Assembly (NCBI RefSeq): GCF_000313135.1
Contig: NW_004457611.1
Location: forward strand, 374,393-407,909
Origin: Acanthamoeba castellanii str. Neff
Lineage: Eukaryota; Discosea; Longamoebia; Acanthamoebidae
DNA length: 33,517 nucleotides
Direction: 5' to 3'
In this document: in pieces, positions 11,660 through 21,199 of the stretch
Position numbering within the stretch: position 1 is the first letter of the stretch
Layout: every line of letters starts with the position of its first letter
The notes under the pieces: generated by a model
Database searches by the model: none
Seen by the model: the letters and a program-made list of their open reading frames with translations, nothing else
What the model was told of the DNA's origin: nothing
Made by a program: the position numbers and the translations under genes

Positions 11660-13411
11660 TTAGTTATTATTTATATGTCCGCCCGCAAACCAGGCGAACA
11701 GCGGCGAGGGCACCGACACCCCGAGCGATGGCAACGCCGCAGCATCAGCTGCCGACATCGACGATGACGACGACGTGGCAGCCGCGGTGGTTGTCATCGT
11801 TGGTGTTGGCCGCTGCGTTCGTGTCTGGAGCGCGTGCCGCGCGCTCTCGGGGTAGAGCAGCAGGAGGTCCGCCAGGCCACCGGGCGACAGCCGCGGCCCT
11901 TGATCGTCGTCCACCAGCGTCAACGCTCCCCCGCGCGGGCTCTCCGTCGTCGCCGACATGTTTGGCGGTGCAGCGGCTGTTCGGCAGATCTCAGCGGAGG
12001 TGATCATCGTCGCTTCATCTCGGTGGCCGAAGCGAGAAGTGTACGAGTTCGTCGCCACCGCGGCTTCGCTGGCGTTGGCCGAAGGCTCCGAGTACTGATG
12101 ATAGTAGGTCTGCTGTTGCTGGCGGTGGTGGATCTGGTGTTGGTGATGCGGCTGGTGGTACTGTTGCTGTGGTGGTTGTTGTAGTTCGTGGCCGAGCGTT
12201 GTTGTAGGGTCCAGCGGCGAGTCTTCGAGAGTGCAGTCCCACTCGAGGCACGCTACGGGGTCACGCCCAAGCGCTGCCATTGTCGATGTCGCCGCAGAGC
12301 TGGCCGACGGGGCTGGGTTCGGAGGTCGTGACGCGGTTGGCAGTGTGCTGGCGCCGGCCTGATAGGGCGGCGATGCCGGGTGGTGGTAGAGCTGGTGATC
12401 TTGGTGTCGCGGGGCCTGGTCCCACGAGGGATGATGGATGGAGTTGCGATCTTGGTGCGAATAAGGAGACGGCGGAAAGTGATGGGCGCGATCAGGCCGA
12501 GGAAGAGCAGAAGCAGAAGCTTCGACCGATAGCGGCTCTTGATCGCCGCCTGAACCGCCAGCGTGCGCCGGGTACGAGCCGAGATAGGGCGTAGTGGCCG
12601 CGGACGACCAGTGCGGCGGCGGCGGCGGCTGGTGGTGGCCACCCACCAGTGTCGCGTTGTCGAGCGGAGACTTTTGAGCGAACGCCGGGGCGGTGGTGGG
12701 CAGACGCGGGAGCGAAGACGAAGACGAAGACGAAGACGAGGATGGCGCGTAGAAGCCGGGGTCGTAGAAGGACGACGGCGGCGAGGGCGACGTGGTGGAG
12801 GCGTAGAGCGACGAGTTGGTGTTGGTCCACGATCGAACGAACGGCCTAGGCTGAGGGTGGTAGATCCCGCCGTAATGGTCCAGCGCCGCGCGGGTCATCC
12901 ACGCCTCCGTCCCGTTCTCGCTTCGCTCTTTCGCCTCAGGCGCCTTCGTTCTTTGTCGCTTTCGTTCTCTGACTGCGTCCGGGTGTATCCCGGAGAGCCC
13001 GTCGCTTTCGTTCTCTTTTTCTCGCTCATCTTGGTGGGATCCCAATGCCGGGGGCCGGGGGGGAGGACTGGGACCGCGGAGGCGGGCTCGTCGCTGCCGC
13101 TTGACCAGGCGGCGGTAGAGTCGCTCCCGCTCGCGCTGCTCCTCGTCAGTGACGCGCGGGCTCGAGGTGAGGCCCTGCAGATAGCCGAAGAGGCTCTCCC
13201 GCTCTCCCCTGGCGCCGGTGGTCAGCAGGGCCGCCCACGACGATGACGTGGCGGGAACGAGGCCTGTGGAGTCGGCCCCTGACAGATTGTTCGAAGATGA
13301 AGATGATGCAGAGAAAGATGCCGAAGAAGATGACAACGTCGGAGATGTAGAAGAAGAAGAAGAAGTCGGCCGAGTGTGTGACGGAGAGGAAGGAGATGAA
13401 CGAGTGGTCAT
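11660..13411 (-). CDS. Low-complexity Ser/Pro/His/Gln-rich protein, paralogue 2
   Basis: Intronless frame of 583 residues from ATG 13411. The frame stays open 34 codons further upstream, but the start at MTTRSSPSS matches the MTT start of paralogue 1, so I prefer it. After a Ser-rich leader, residues about 75-120 contain ESLFGYLQGLTSSP and a charged helix ending in RRLVKRQRRARLRG, the same order as in paralogue 1. The rest has Ser, Pro, Gln and His tracts, including QQPPQQQYHQPHHQHQIHHR. A moderately hydrophobic patch, LSPGGLADLLLLYP, lies near the C-terminus. No known domain. A nuclear or RNA-associated protein is one guess from the basic segment; sequence composition alone cannot decide. 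Confidence 0.6.
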   Translation of the reverse strand: MTTRSSPSSPSHTRPTSSSSSTSPTLSSSSASFSASSSSSNNLSGADSTGLVPATSSSWAALLTTGARGERESLFGYLQGLTSSPRVTDEEQRERERLYRRLVKRQRRARLRGPSPPPRPPALGSHQDEREKENESDGLSGIHPDAVRERKRQRTKAPEAKERSENGTEAWMTRAALDHYGGIYHPQPRPFVRSWTNTNSSLYASTTSPSPPSSFYDPGFYAPSSSSSSSSSSLPRLPTTAPAFAQKSPLDNATLVGGHHQPPPPPHWSSAATTPYLGSYPAHAGGSGGDQEPLSVEASASALPRPDRAHHFPPSPYSHQDRNSIHHPSWDQAPRHQDHQLYHHPASPPYQAGASTLPTASRPPNPAPSASSAATSTMAALGRDPVACLEWDCTLEDSPLDPTTTLGHELQQPPQQQYHQPHHQHQIHHRQQQQTYYHQYSEPSANASEAAVATNSYTSRFGHRDEATMITSAEICRTAAAPPNMSATTESPRGGALTLVDDDQGPRLSPGGLADLLLLYPESARHALQTRTQRPTPTMTTTAAATSSSSSMSAADAAALPSLGVSVPSPLFAWFAGGHINNN

Positions 13412-14166
13412 GTCGCACAGCTTTGGTTCGTTACTCGTAACTGGTCGTGTGTGGAAATGGGAGGGAAGTGTTCGGGCTGGCCCGAAGAAAGCGTTTGTTT
13501 GGTGTCTCCTCACGACTCGAGCTGGTCGTGTGCTGTGGTTGTGCTTGAGCCCGAGCGCAGGCCTCGCCCACGGTCACTTCCGGTGTGTGTACTGGCTTTG
13601 GGTGCGGCGGCGACAAGCTTCACCGACTGCGCCAATCCCCTTTGACGCGAAAGCTAACGAGAAACAACAGGAAAGCTCCAGGGCGCCTTGGGCCTCGTTC
13701 ACGGCACCCCCCCCCCTCCACGGCCTCCTCTCTCCAGGAGAGCCATTGCGCGCGGCCGCACCCGTGTGGCGGGTACCGCGGTAGTCGCCCTCACGCGCGC
13801 TAATCGGGTGCCAAGCCCAAGCAAAGGAGATACGCGCCTCGTCTGACCCCGTGGTCACCTCAGCGGAGGGAACGGCAGAATTGGCCTCACAAGGAAAGCA
13901 CACAACGCAACACGAGCGAAGAGCGGAGGGGGATCGCACACGGACCCTGGCTTGATGAAGCGAGTGAAGCGAATGAATGAATTTGTGCAGGTGTTTAGTG
14001 GTGACTACGACTATGGGACAGAAACGACAGACAAACGGAGGGAGAGGCGGGAGAGGAGGAGGAGAAGAAGAAGACACTCGCGCGTCGCGGTCTGGACTGA
14101 CGATGGCGGCAAGGCCTTCGCTCGAGCGGTGCTGTAATGATTGCCCGCGCATCTCTGAGTCTCTGT
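13412..14166. other. Intergenic region, no recognised gene
   Basis: Lies between the start of paralogue 2 and the stop of the proteasome gene, both on the minus strand. The several open frames are GC-rich chance frames with no recognisable motif. A purine-rich stretch sits at about 14035-14075. Confidence 0.5.
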
Positions 14167-15730
14167 TTACTCGGGTCGCGGGTAGCCCAGGGCAATTTCG
14201 TTGTACGTCCACTCAGTGGCCAGCGAGTAGGGCTCCGACACGACGACACCCTCTGCCGTCACCTAGGTACAGAGATTAGAAACAAACAAAGATAAGAAAA
14301 CCAATATATCAGCGCGATGTGTGCTGTGGCTGTGCTGGGGAGGGAATGGGGGAGCGAACCTTGGCCAGCTGGATCTTGTTGATGGTCCTGGCGTCGCGGT
14401 AAAACATCACGCGCATGCAATCCTCCAGCACCTTTCGCGCCTCCTCCTCGGAGAGGTCGGGCCTGTAGGCCTTGCGCATCAATGGCCTGGCGATGTGCGC
14501 ACCGTAGCCCGTGGCGAGGGTGCTGTCCTGGAAAGCCGTGCCGTAGAGATCCACCTGACCGAGGAAGCTATTGCGCCACGACGGAAGGTAAATAACCAGC
14601 TGGTGACCAGTCCACATGACACGCATGCAACGCACACGACACACACGACACGACCAATGAAACACGGCATAGAGAAAAGAGGTACCTCTTGCCATCGCGG
14701 AAGCCGGCAAGGATGTACTGATTCCAGAGAGGGTCGAACTTGTTGCGTCGGCCGTACATGACGCGACTGAGGAAACGTTTGGCGATGGTGTGTGTTAGCG
14801 CGGGAGACGAATAAAGGAAATGTATACCGTGTGTGTGGAGAGAGAGAGAGAGAGGACTGCATACCCCAGGTAAGAGAAGATCTCGTGCGGGTGCAGCTTG
14901 GCGCCGTCCTCATAGGCGTGATCCCGATCACTATAAACGAGAGTAGGTGTATAGTTAGACAAGGCAAACGGCCAAGCAGGCGTGAGTAGCGTGGGAGCCG
15001 GAAGTGTGGTGTGTCAGTTGCGAATGTTCTACTCACGGGAGTTGTCATACTGCAACATCATGATTCAACATCATCCACTGGTGGCTGTGTTTGTAGCGGT
15101 GTGTGGATGGTCTTCACCTCGCGGCTGTGTACGCTGGGGGTGGGGAGGAAGAGGTATGGGGGCGTACATGAGCTCGTCAAGCATGACCGAGGTGGACTGG
15201 AAGTCAGAGTACTCGCCCGAGGCACCCAGAATGGTGTACTCGCCCACCTTCTTGATGCGCGAGCACGATCGGAATCGAGCAAGCGAACCGTACGACACTG
15301 TGGCATGATTGCGCAAGCGTGAGCGGCAAAACACTCGATTTCACGCTCAGATCTGTCGCGACGTTGTGCAAGATAAGAGGGCATCCAGGCAGGAGGGTAC
15401 CAAGAGTATCGGCAGTAAGCATCACGCCGTCCTTGTACTGGATGGCAAGCACCGAGGTACCAGTGGTAATGGGGTCCCTAGATGCAAACAGTTGAGATAG
15501 CGAATTAGATTGGAGAGATCTAGGGGGCATTCAAAGGAATCAATGCAGCATCGCGATTACGCGTGACAAGTAAATGGAGTGACGTACAGGGTCCTCGTGC
15601 TTGGGCCGGTGACGGGGGCGATCTTGTCAGCCGCAGCCTCGGTCCACAGCTGCTTCATGTCCTTCCACGGGTCGAGCGAGTTGGAGAAGTCCAATCCATA
15701 AGAGGGGGCATTCGTGAAGCGGTGCTGCAT
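14167..15730 (-). CDS. PSMB4: 20S proteasome subunit beta type-4 (beta7)
   Basis: Seven exons: 15588-15730, 15401-15477, 15168-15297, 14865-14930, 14686-14766, 14360-14567, 14167-14262. All junctions are GT-AG and in phase, and total 266 residues; human PSMB4 has 264. Markers in order: PITTGTSVLAIQYKDGVMLT (first beta strands), VSYGSLARFR, YTILGASGEYSDFQ, YLGRVMYGRRNKFDPLWN, FLGQVDLYG, STLATGYGAHIARPL, EDCMRVMFYRDARTINKIQL. Beta7 is a structural, non-catalytic subunit of the outer-closed beta ring; its N-terminal propeptide is cut during assembly. The gene acts in cytosolic and nuclear protein turnover. It shares the minus strand with CWC25, 210 bases beyond its start. Function is not in doubt; only exon ends are modelled. 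Confidence 0.93.
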
Positions 15731-15940
15731 CTTCTCTATCTATCTATCTTCTCTAATTGATTGCTTTTGTCTTTTGTTTGTTTCGATGCTCGCGCGATCG
15801 CCAGCACAGCCACACGCCACACAGCAAAGCGTGAGTTGGGCGGTGAAAAATTAACAGAGCGGATGACGTCAGCATGAAAAAATCATTTATAAACTCATTT
15901 TTTCAGCCCTAGATGGTGAGTGTGAAATACAACTGAGGCT
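15731..15940. promoter_or_regulatory. Upstream region of PSMB4 and 3' flank of CWC25
   Basis: Short gap between two minus-strand genes. It begins with a TCTA tetranucleotide run (about 15735-15750) immediately upstream of the PSMB4 start, and has an AT-rich patch at 15880-15905 that may hold the CWC25 3' end signal. No named motif assigned. Confidence 0.35.
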
Positions 15941-17942
15941 TCACTTCTGGAAGGTGTTGCTCTCGTCGAGGTTGCCGCGGTACCTGAAGTGGGCGTTACG
16001 CTTGAGTCGGTCTTCCATGTTCGCCACGCCATAGGCCTCCTTTTGCACGTTGCTGCATTGTGTTACGCGGAGAAGGCGAACGAGTCAGCAATCGCTCACG
16101 TAAAAGCAAGAGAAAGAGACGAAGGTTACGAAAGAAAGGTTGGCGTACTTGAGGAAGGTGAGATCGTCGCCCTTGCGGCTCTCGTAGTCCTTCTCCTCCT
16201 TGGACTTGGTGTCGCTGTAGGTCTTGAGGTTGCGCATCCGCCGCTCCTCGTTGTGCCCGGCGTCCTGCTGCATCTCCTCCAGCTTGCGCCGGCGGTCCTC
16301 CTCGTTCAGCCCGCGCAGCTCGCGCTCGCGCTGAATCCGCTCCTGTCGTCGGGCCTTGGCCTCGCGTTCGCGCTCCTCCCGCTCGCGCTTCCGCTGCACC
16401 GCGGCCTCCTTCTGCACCTGGACCAGGTCCTTCTGCGGCGCGATGATGGTCGCCGACGCGCGCTCGCCCGCGGCCGTCACCAGGCCGTAGCCCTCCCGCG
16501 CCTTCTTCTCCACGTACTCCTGGTGCTCGCTCGAAGCTGACGCCGACGCCGAAGCTGACGCCGCTGGCTTGCTGTCGCCGTTGGCGGCCGTCGACTCGGG
16601 AGAGCTCCTGCTGCGCTTCCGGTCCTCTCCGTCCCTGTCGTCCCTCGCCTCCCTGTCTCTCCTACGGCCGTCCCTGTCCCTCTCCCTGTCGTGCTCTCTG
16701 TCCCGGTCCCTCCTGTCTCGGCCGCTGTCGCGACCCCTGTCCCTCCTTCCGTCGCGATCCCGGTTGTGCTTGTCGTGATGGTCTCGCTCGCGCTCCCTCT
16801 CCCGGTCCCGGCCCCTGTCGCGGTCTCGGCCGTGCTCGTGATCGTGGTCTCGGCTGCGTTCACCGTCCCTCCTCTCCCTGTCTCGCTCGCGTTCCGGCTG
16901 CTGCTCGGCCTTGTGGTGACCAACGCGTTCGCCCGCGGCGTGGCGGTCATCCGACTCGTCATCGAGCCTCCTCCTCTTCCTCTCGCCGCCGCCATCCACC
17001 TCGCTCCTCTCCTCCTCCTCTTCGCCGCGGCTCCTGCTCCGCTTCTTCTCCCTCTTGGCCTCCTTCTTGGCCCGCTTCTTTTCCTTGCGCTCCCGTCGCC
17101 GGCGCGCCTTGTCTGAGTCGTCGCCGCCGTCGCCGTCCAGGTTGCCGTCGAGCCACGCCTTGGCCTTCTTCTTCTCGAGCTTGCGCAGCTTCTTGGCCAT
17201 CTTGCGCTCCTTCTCCATGCCCAGCAGCCGGTCCTTGATGCGCTGCATCTTGGCCGGGTTCTTGGTCACCACCTCCTTGGCCTCCTTCTCCTTGCGCTTG
17301 ATCTCGAGCAGCGGGTCCTCCCTGATCCTGTTCCACGCCTCCTGCTCGGCGCTCACCTTCTTCTCGTTGTCGAAGAGGCCCAGCCCTGCCGAAGCCTATT
17401 ACGAAGTGGAAGGAGTATGTCAGCTGACTGCGTGGCACTGGTGTGTATGTGTGTGTGTGCGTGTGGTGCGGGTTGCGCGCACCTGTGCCGAGGCAGGCTC
17501 GGCCTGTTGGGCTTCCGGCTTGGCGGCCTGCTCGATCTGTGCGTCGGTGGCGGCCCTGCCCTTGAGGAACTCATCGCCCGAGGTCTGGGTCAGCAGAGCC
17601 GCTCCCTCGTACATCCAATCGAGCCTTTCCTGTCGTGGTCTGTCAGTTCAAATTAAAGAACAAAATGCCCCATGCTGCGTCAGCGGCGTGAATGAAATCA
17701 AATGCGATGTAGGGGAATGAGATGCAATTGAATGGGCTAATCGGAGGGAGCACGTACTTGCTTCGAAGATTGCCAGTGTTCTGGACTTTCCTGAGCTCCT
17801 CGATTTGACGTTCCTCTTGGAGCTTCCTCTTGAGCTCCTGCATCTTGCGCCTCTCGGCTTCGGCTTCCTGTTCCACCTTCCATACCTTCTCGACGTTGGA
17901 GAACTTGGACGGATGCCAGCTCTTCTTGTTCAGGAAGTCCAT
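15941..17942 (-). CDS. CWC25: Pre-mRNA splicing factor CWC25 homologue
   Basis: Four exons: 17758-17942, 17483-17639, 16149-17395, 15941-16052, giving 566 residues with consistent phases. The N-terminus FLNKKSWHPSKFSNVEKVW is the Cir_N signature of CWC25, followed by a coiled coil (EQEAEAERRKMQELKRKLQ), the family motif RLDWMYEG, and IREDPLLEIKRKEKE. The centre is a long RD/RE/RS-rich tract, then helices and a C-terminal NMEDRLKRNAHFRYRGN. CWC25 joins the activated spliceosome and promotes the first transesterification step by stabilising the branch helix. The human protein has about 425 residues; the extra length here is mostly the RD/RE tract. The start at 17942 matches the family N-terminus; the frame stays open about 12 codons further upstream with no ATG. 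Confidence 0.9.
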
Positions 17943-18079
17943 CTTGTCCTCTTCTTGTGATGCGGCCGATTTGATCAAACCCTAAAAAGAAAATCAGTTT
18001 TTAAATACAAGAGAAAAAACGCGACTTTTTCTGCGTACAAAAGAAAGAGAAGGAAATATGAAATCGAAGAAAAGGAATG

Positions 18080-18151
18080 TTCCGCTGCCGGGAATCGAAC
18101 CCGGGGCGCATGGGTGAGAACCATAAATGTTACCGACTACACCACAGCGGA
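18080..18151 (-). tRNA. tRNA-Glu (CTC), copy 3
   Basis: Same 72-nt sequence as copies 1 and 2, anticodon CTC. It sits 137 bases upstream of the CWC25 start and 149 bases before the BAR-MORN gene. The leader TTTTAACCAA is present on the minus strand and a T-run follows (CCTTTTCTT). Confidence 0.93.
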
Positions 18152-18300
18152 TTGGTTAAAAGAATGCAGTGCATTTCAAGAAACAGCAAAAGGCGCCATC
18201 GCTGCGGGTTGCGCTTCGGCGACAACACAGAACAACCCAGGGCCTTCGTTGGCTCAGTCAAATAAAAAGAGAAAACGACCTTGCCAGCGAAAGAAGCAAC

Positions 18301-20834
18301 ATGAAGGGAGTACTTTCACTCTTTTCCTCGGAGAAGATCGCTCTTGACACCCAGAACTGCAAGCGTGTAGATGACTACGCCAATGTACGTAGTTCCTTCT
18401 TTGCATTTGTTTGAAGTTGCGGCGCGCTCGGGGGGGGGCACGCGTTCCCAGTTCGTCGTCTTCGCTTTCGCCCCCCCCCCTCCTCAAGGCTAATCTTTTT
18501 CGCGATCGTCCACAGGTGATCGAATCGCTCAACGTGAATCTCAAGAACATCCAGAAGAAGGGCCGCGGCTACCAAAAGTCTGAAGCGGGTACGCTCATTC
18601 TTATTTTATTGAGGAATTAATTAAATTTTTTAGTTAATATTTGTTTTTTTGCCGCAGCACACATCGATGAGGAGCGTTCGCTGCTGGGCGACAACATGAT
18701 GGAGCTGGGCCGCATCTTCAAGGCGGCCTACGACGATCCCCTTTCCATCCTTCTCGGTACACTCGCTCTCCTTTCCGAGCGTACGTCAGTTCTCGTCTGA
18801 CCCCGTGAGGTGACCGACCTCATCTCCCGACCAGGCGAGTGCGTCACTGGCTTTGCTGAATTCCAGCGCAGCTTCAGCGACGCCAGGAGCACCCTCGTAC
18901 CGCTTTCGCTCTTTTCGCTCTTCGCTCTTTCTCTTCGTCTTCGTTCTTATGTCATGTCGCCGACGAGTGCACATTGGTGTGGCCGTAGGAGGGCGCCTTC
19001 GACAGGGGAGTGATGAAGGCTGTCGACGCCTACATCCTCGAGACCGAGAAGGCCAAGGTACGAACACGCACGGCCGCACGCACGCACGATCACCGCACGC
19101 ACATGGGCGTGGGCACTAACAGTGAGCGATCTTTTGTCAAACAGGAATTGTTGAAGGAGCACCAGAAGAAGATCGACGCGTACGGCGCGGCGAAGGCCAA
19201 GACCGCCAAGGAGAAGGCGGCCAAGAAGCAGAACCCCATCAAGGTGGTTGAGGTACAGCCCCCCCCCACCCGCACGCGCCTGCACGCTTCTGACGTGTGT
19301 GTGTGTGTGTGTGTGAATAGGCCGAACGCGAGGAGTCGTCGGCCAAGCAGGTCCTGGAGGACAGCGAGCGCGACGTCCTGAACGCGCTCCAGCAGGTCCT
19401 TAAGAAGAACAACAAGGAAATGCTCGCGGTGGTGACGTCGGCCTACGTGGCGGGCCTGCAGGCGTTCTTCGCCACGGGNNNNNNNNNNNNNNNNNNNNNN
19501 NNNNNNNNNNNNNNNNNNNNNNNNNNNNNNNNNNNNNNNNNNNNNNNNNNNNNNNNNNNNNNNNNNNNNNNNNNNNNNNNNNNNNNNNNNNNNNNNNNNN
19601 NNNNNNNNNNNNNNNNNNNNNNNNNNNNNNNNNNNNNNNNNNNNNNNNNNNNNNNNNNNNNNNNNNNNNNNNNNNNNNNNNNNNNNNNNNNNNNNNNNNN
19701 NNNNNNNNNNNNNNNNNNNNNNNNNNNNNNNNNNNNNNNNNNNNNNNNNNNNNNNNNNNNNNNNNNNNNNNNNNNNNNNNNNNNNNNNNNNNNNNNNNNN
19801 NNNNNNNCCCGCGCCCCTCGCCTCCCGGCCGCCCCGGACCCGCCGCCACCGCCACCGCGCCTTCCAGGCCGTCGCCGGCCCAGCAGCAGGTGGGCACGCT
19901 GCGCAGCAAGGACCCGCTGCTCGACACCCTGTCGAGCGCGTCGACGCTCACCTTGGTCGAGGTGGTTGACGAGCCGACCACCTCGTCGTCACCCACCACG
20001 AAGAGGTCGCCCAACGAGATCGTGGAGAAGGAGTACACGTGGGACAACGGCGACCGCTACTCGGGCCAGTTCAAGGGCCAGTTCCAGCACGGGCGCGGCA
20101 CCCTGTGGTACGCCTCGGGCAACAAATACGAGGGCGACTGGAAGGACGGCCTGCGCCACGGCCACGGCGTCTACTCCTTCAAGAACGGCGATCGCTACGA
20201 GGGTACGTTTTGAAATTATTATTCATTTTTATGTTCTTTAATTAATTACATTACATTACATTATTATATTATTATATTATTTTAAATTTCTGATTAAGCG
20301 GAGCGAAACAGGTGAGTACTTGGACAACAAGAAGCACGGCTATGGTGTGTTCACCTTCACCACGGGCGAGAAGTACGAGGGCATGTGGCGTGACGACAAG
20401 CAGCACGGCAAGGGCAAGTACACCTACGCCTCGGGCAACGTCTACGACGGTACGATCAGCATCTCCCCAATTGCCATGACCACCGGTGGTGTCGGCATCT
20501 TCCGGGAATCTCATGATTTGACCACACAGGCGACTGGCTCAATGACGAGAAGTCCGGCCTGGGCACCTACAGCTGGATCAACGGCGAGAGGTAACCCAAG
20601 CCCTTTGACTGCTCTTCTTCGTTTTCGTTCTTTGTGTGAGTGTGCGGTTGGGGCTTACATGTATATGTTGAATGTGTCACCAGATTCGAGGGCAGGTGGC
20701 GCGCCAACAAGAAGCACGGGCAGGGCAAGCTCTTCTTCGCGGACGGAGAGTCGGCCATGCAGTGGTACGACGATGGCAAGCTCATCAAGCAGGAGGGCGA
20801 CAGCGATGATGACACCGACACCGGCTCCGACTAA
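18301..20834 (+). CDS. BAR-domain protein with C-terminal MORN repeats (gap inside)
   Basis: Exons before the gap: 18301-18384, 18516-18588, 18658-18756, 18835-18896, 18989-19057, 19145-19252, 19321 into the gap. After it: gap end to 20202, 20312-20449, 20530-20590, 20684-20834. All visible phases agree. The first part is an all-helical BAR-type domain of the ACAP/arfaptin style, with VDDYANVIESLNVNLKNIQ at the start and AVVTSAYVAGLQAFFATG at its last helix; such dimers bind and bend membranes. A Pro/Ala/Ser linker follows. Six MORN repeats come next (consensus Y-x-G-x-W-x-x-x-x-x-H-G-x-G), for example KYEGDWKDGLRHGHGVYSF, which bind lipids or act as scaffolds. An acidic tail (DSDDDTDTGSD) ends the protein. 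A cortical or endosomal membrane role is likely. The gap leaves a small chance of two genes, but one frame continues straight into the linker. Confidence 0.8.
19479..19807. other. Assembly gap (329 N)
   Basis: Unknown bases inside the BAR-MORN gene, between the last BAR helix and the Pro/Ala linker. The true length may differ. Confidence 0.99.
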
Positions 20835-21000
20835 TCTTGGCCATTCGTGCCTTCCGTGTACCTGAATACACTGCCCACTGGGTTTATTGCGTCTCGCCCC
20901 GAACCCCAAAAGCACGCGTGCAGACCGGTTTGCAATTTTGTCCTAGAAAAAAATCAGCCCGACACAACTTTGTAGGGAAGAACACGTATTTTTTAACCAA

Positions 21001-21072
21001 TCCGCTGTGGTGTAGTCGGTAACATTTATGGTTCTCACCCATGCGCCCCGGGTTCGATTCCCGGCAGCGGAA
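21001..21072 (+). tRNA. tRNA-Glu (CTC), copy 4
   Basis: Identical 72-nt tRNA-Glu(CTC). It lies between the stop of the BAR-MORN gene and the F-box gene, both on the same strand. The leader is TTTTAACCAA and the terminator tract CCTTTTCTTTTT follows. Confidence 0.93.
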
Positions 21073-21199
21073 TAATCCTTTTCTTTTTGTTGTGTGCTTT
21101 TGTTTGCTTGGCTCTCATTTTATTTCTTTTTCCTGGAATTCGTGTTGGGAGTATTTTTTTACCTCAAGGATTATTTTGGGAGACAACTGAACTGGATTG

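Noticed and set aside
13412..13513. A 34-codon N-terminal extension of the second Ser-rich protein
   Set aside because: The internal ATG at 13411 gives the MTT start shared with its paralogue, and the extension has no protein-like features.
15038..15052. A 13-nt mini-exon (YDNS) in PSMB4
   Set aside because: Including it breaks the frame; direct splicing 15168 to 14930 keeps phase and aligns well with the family.
16569..17116. Plus-strand Leu/Ser/Pro-rich frames opposite CWC25
   Set aside because: They are the antisense of the RD/RE-rich tract; the repetitive codons leave the opposite frames open by chance.
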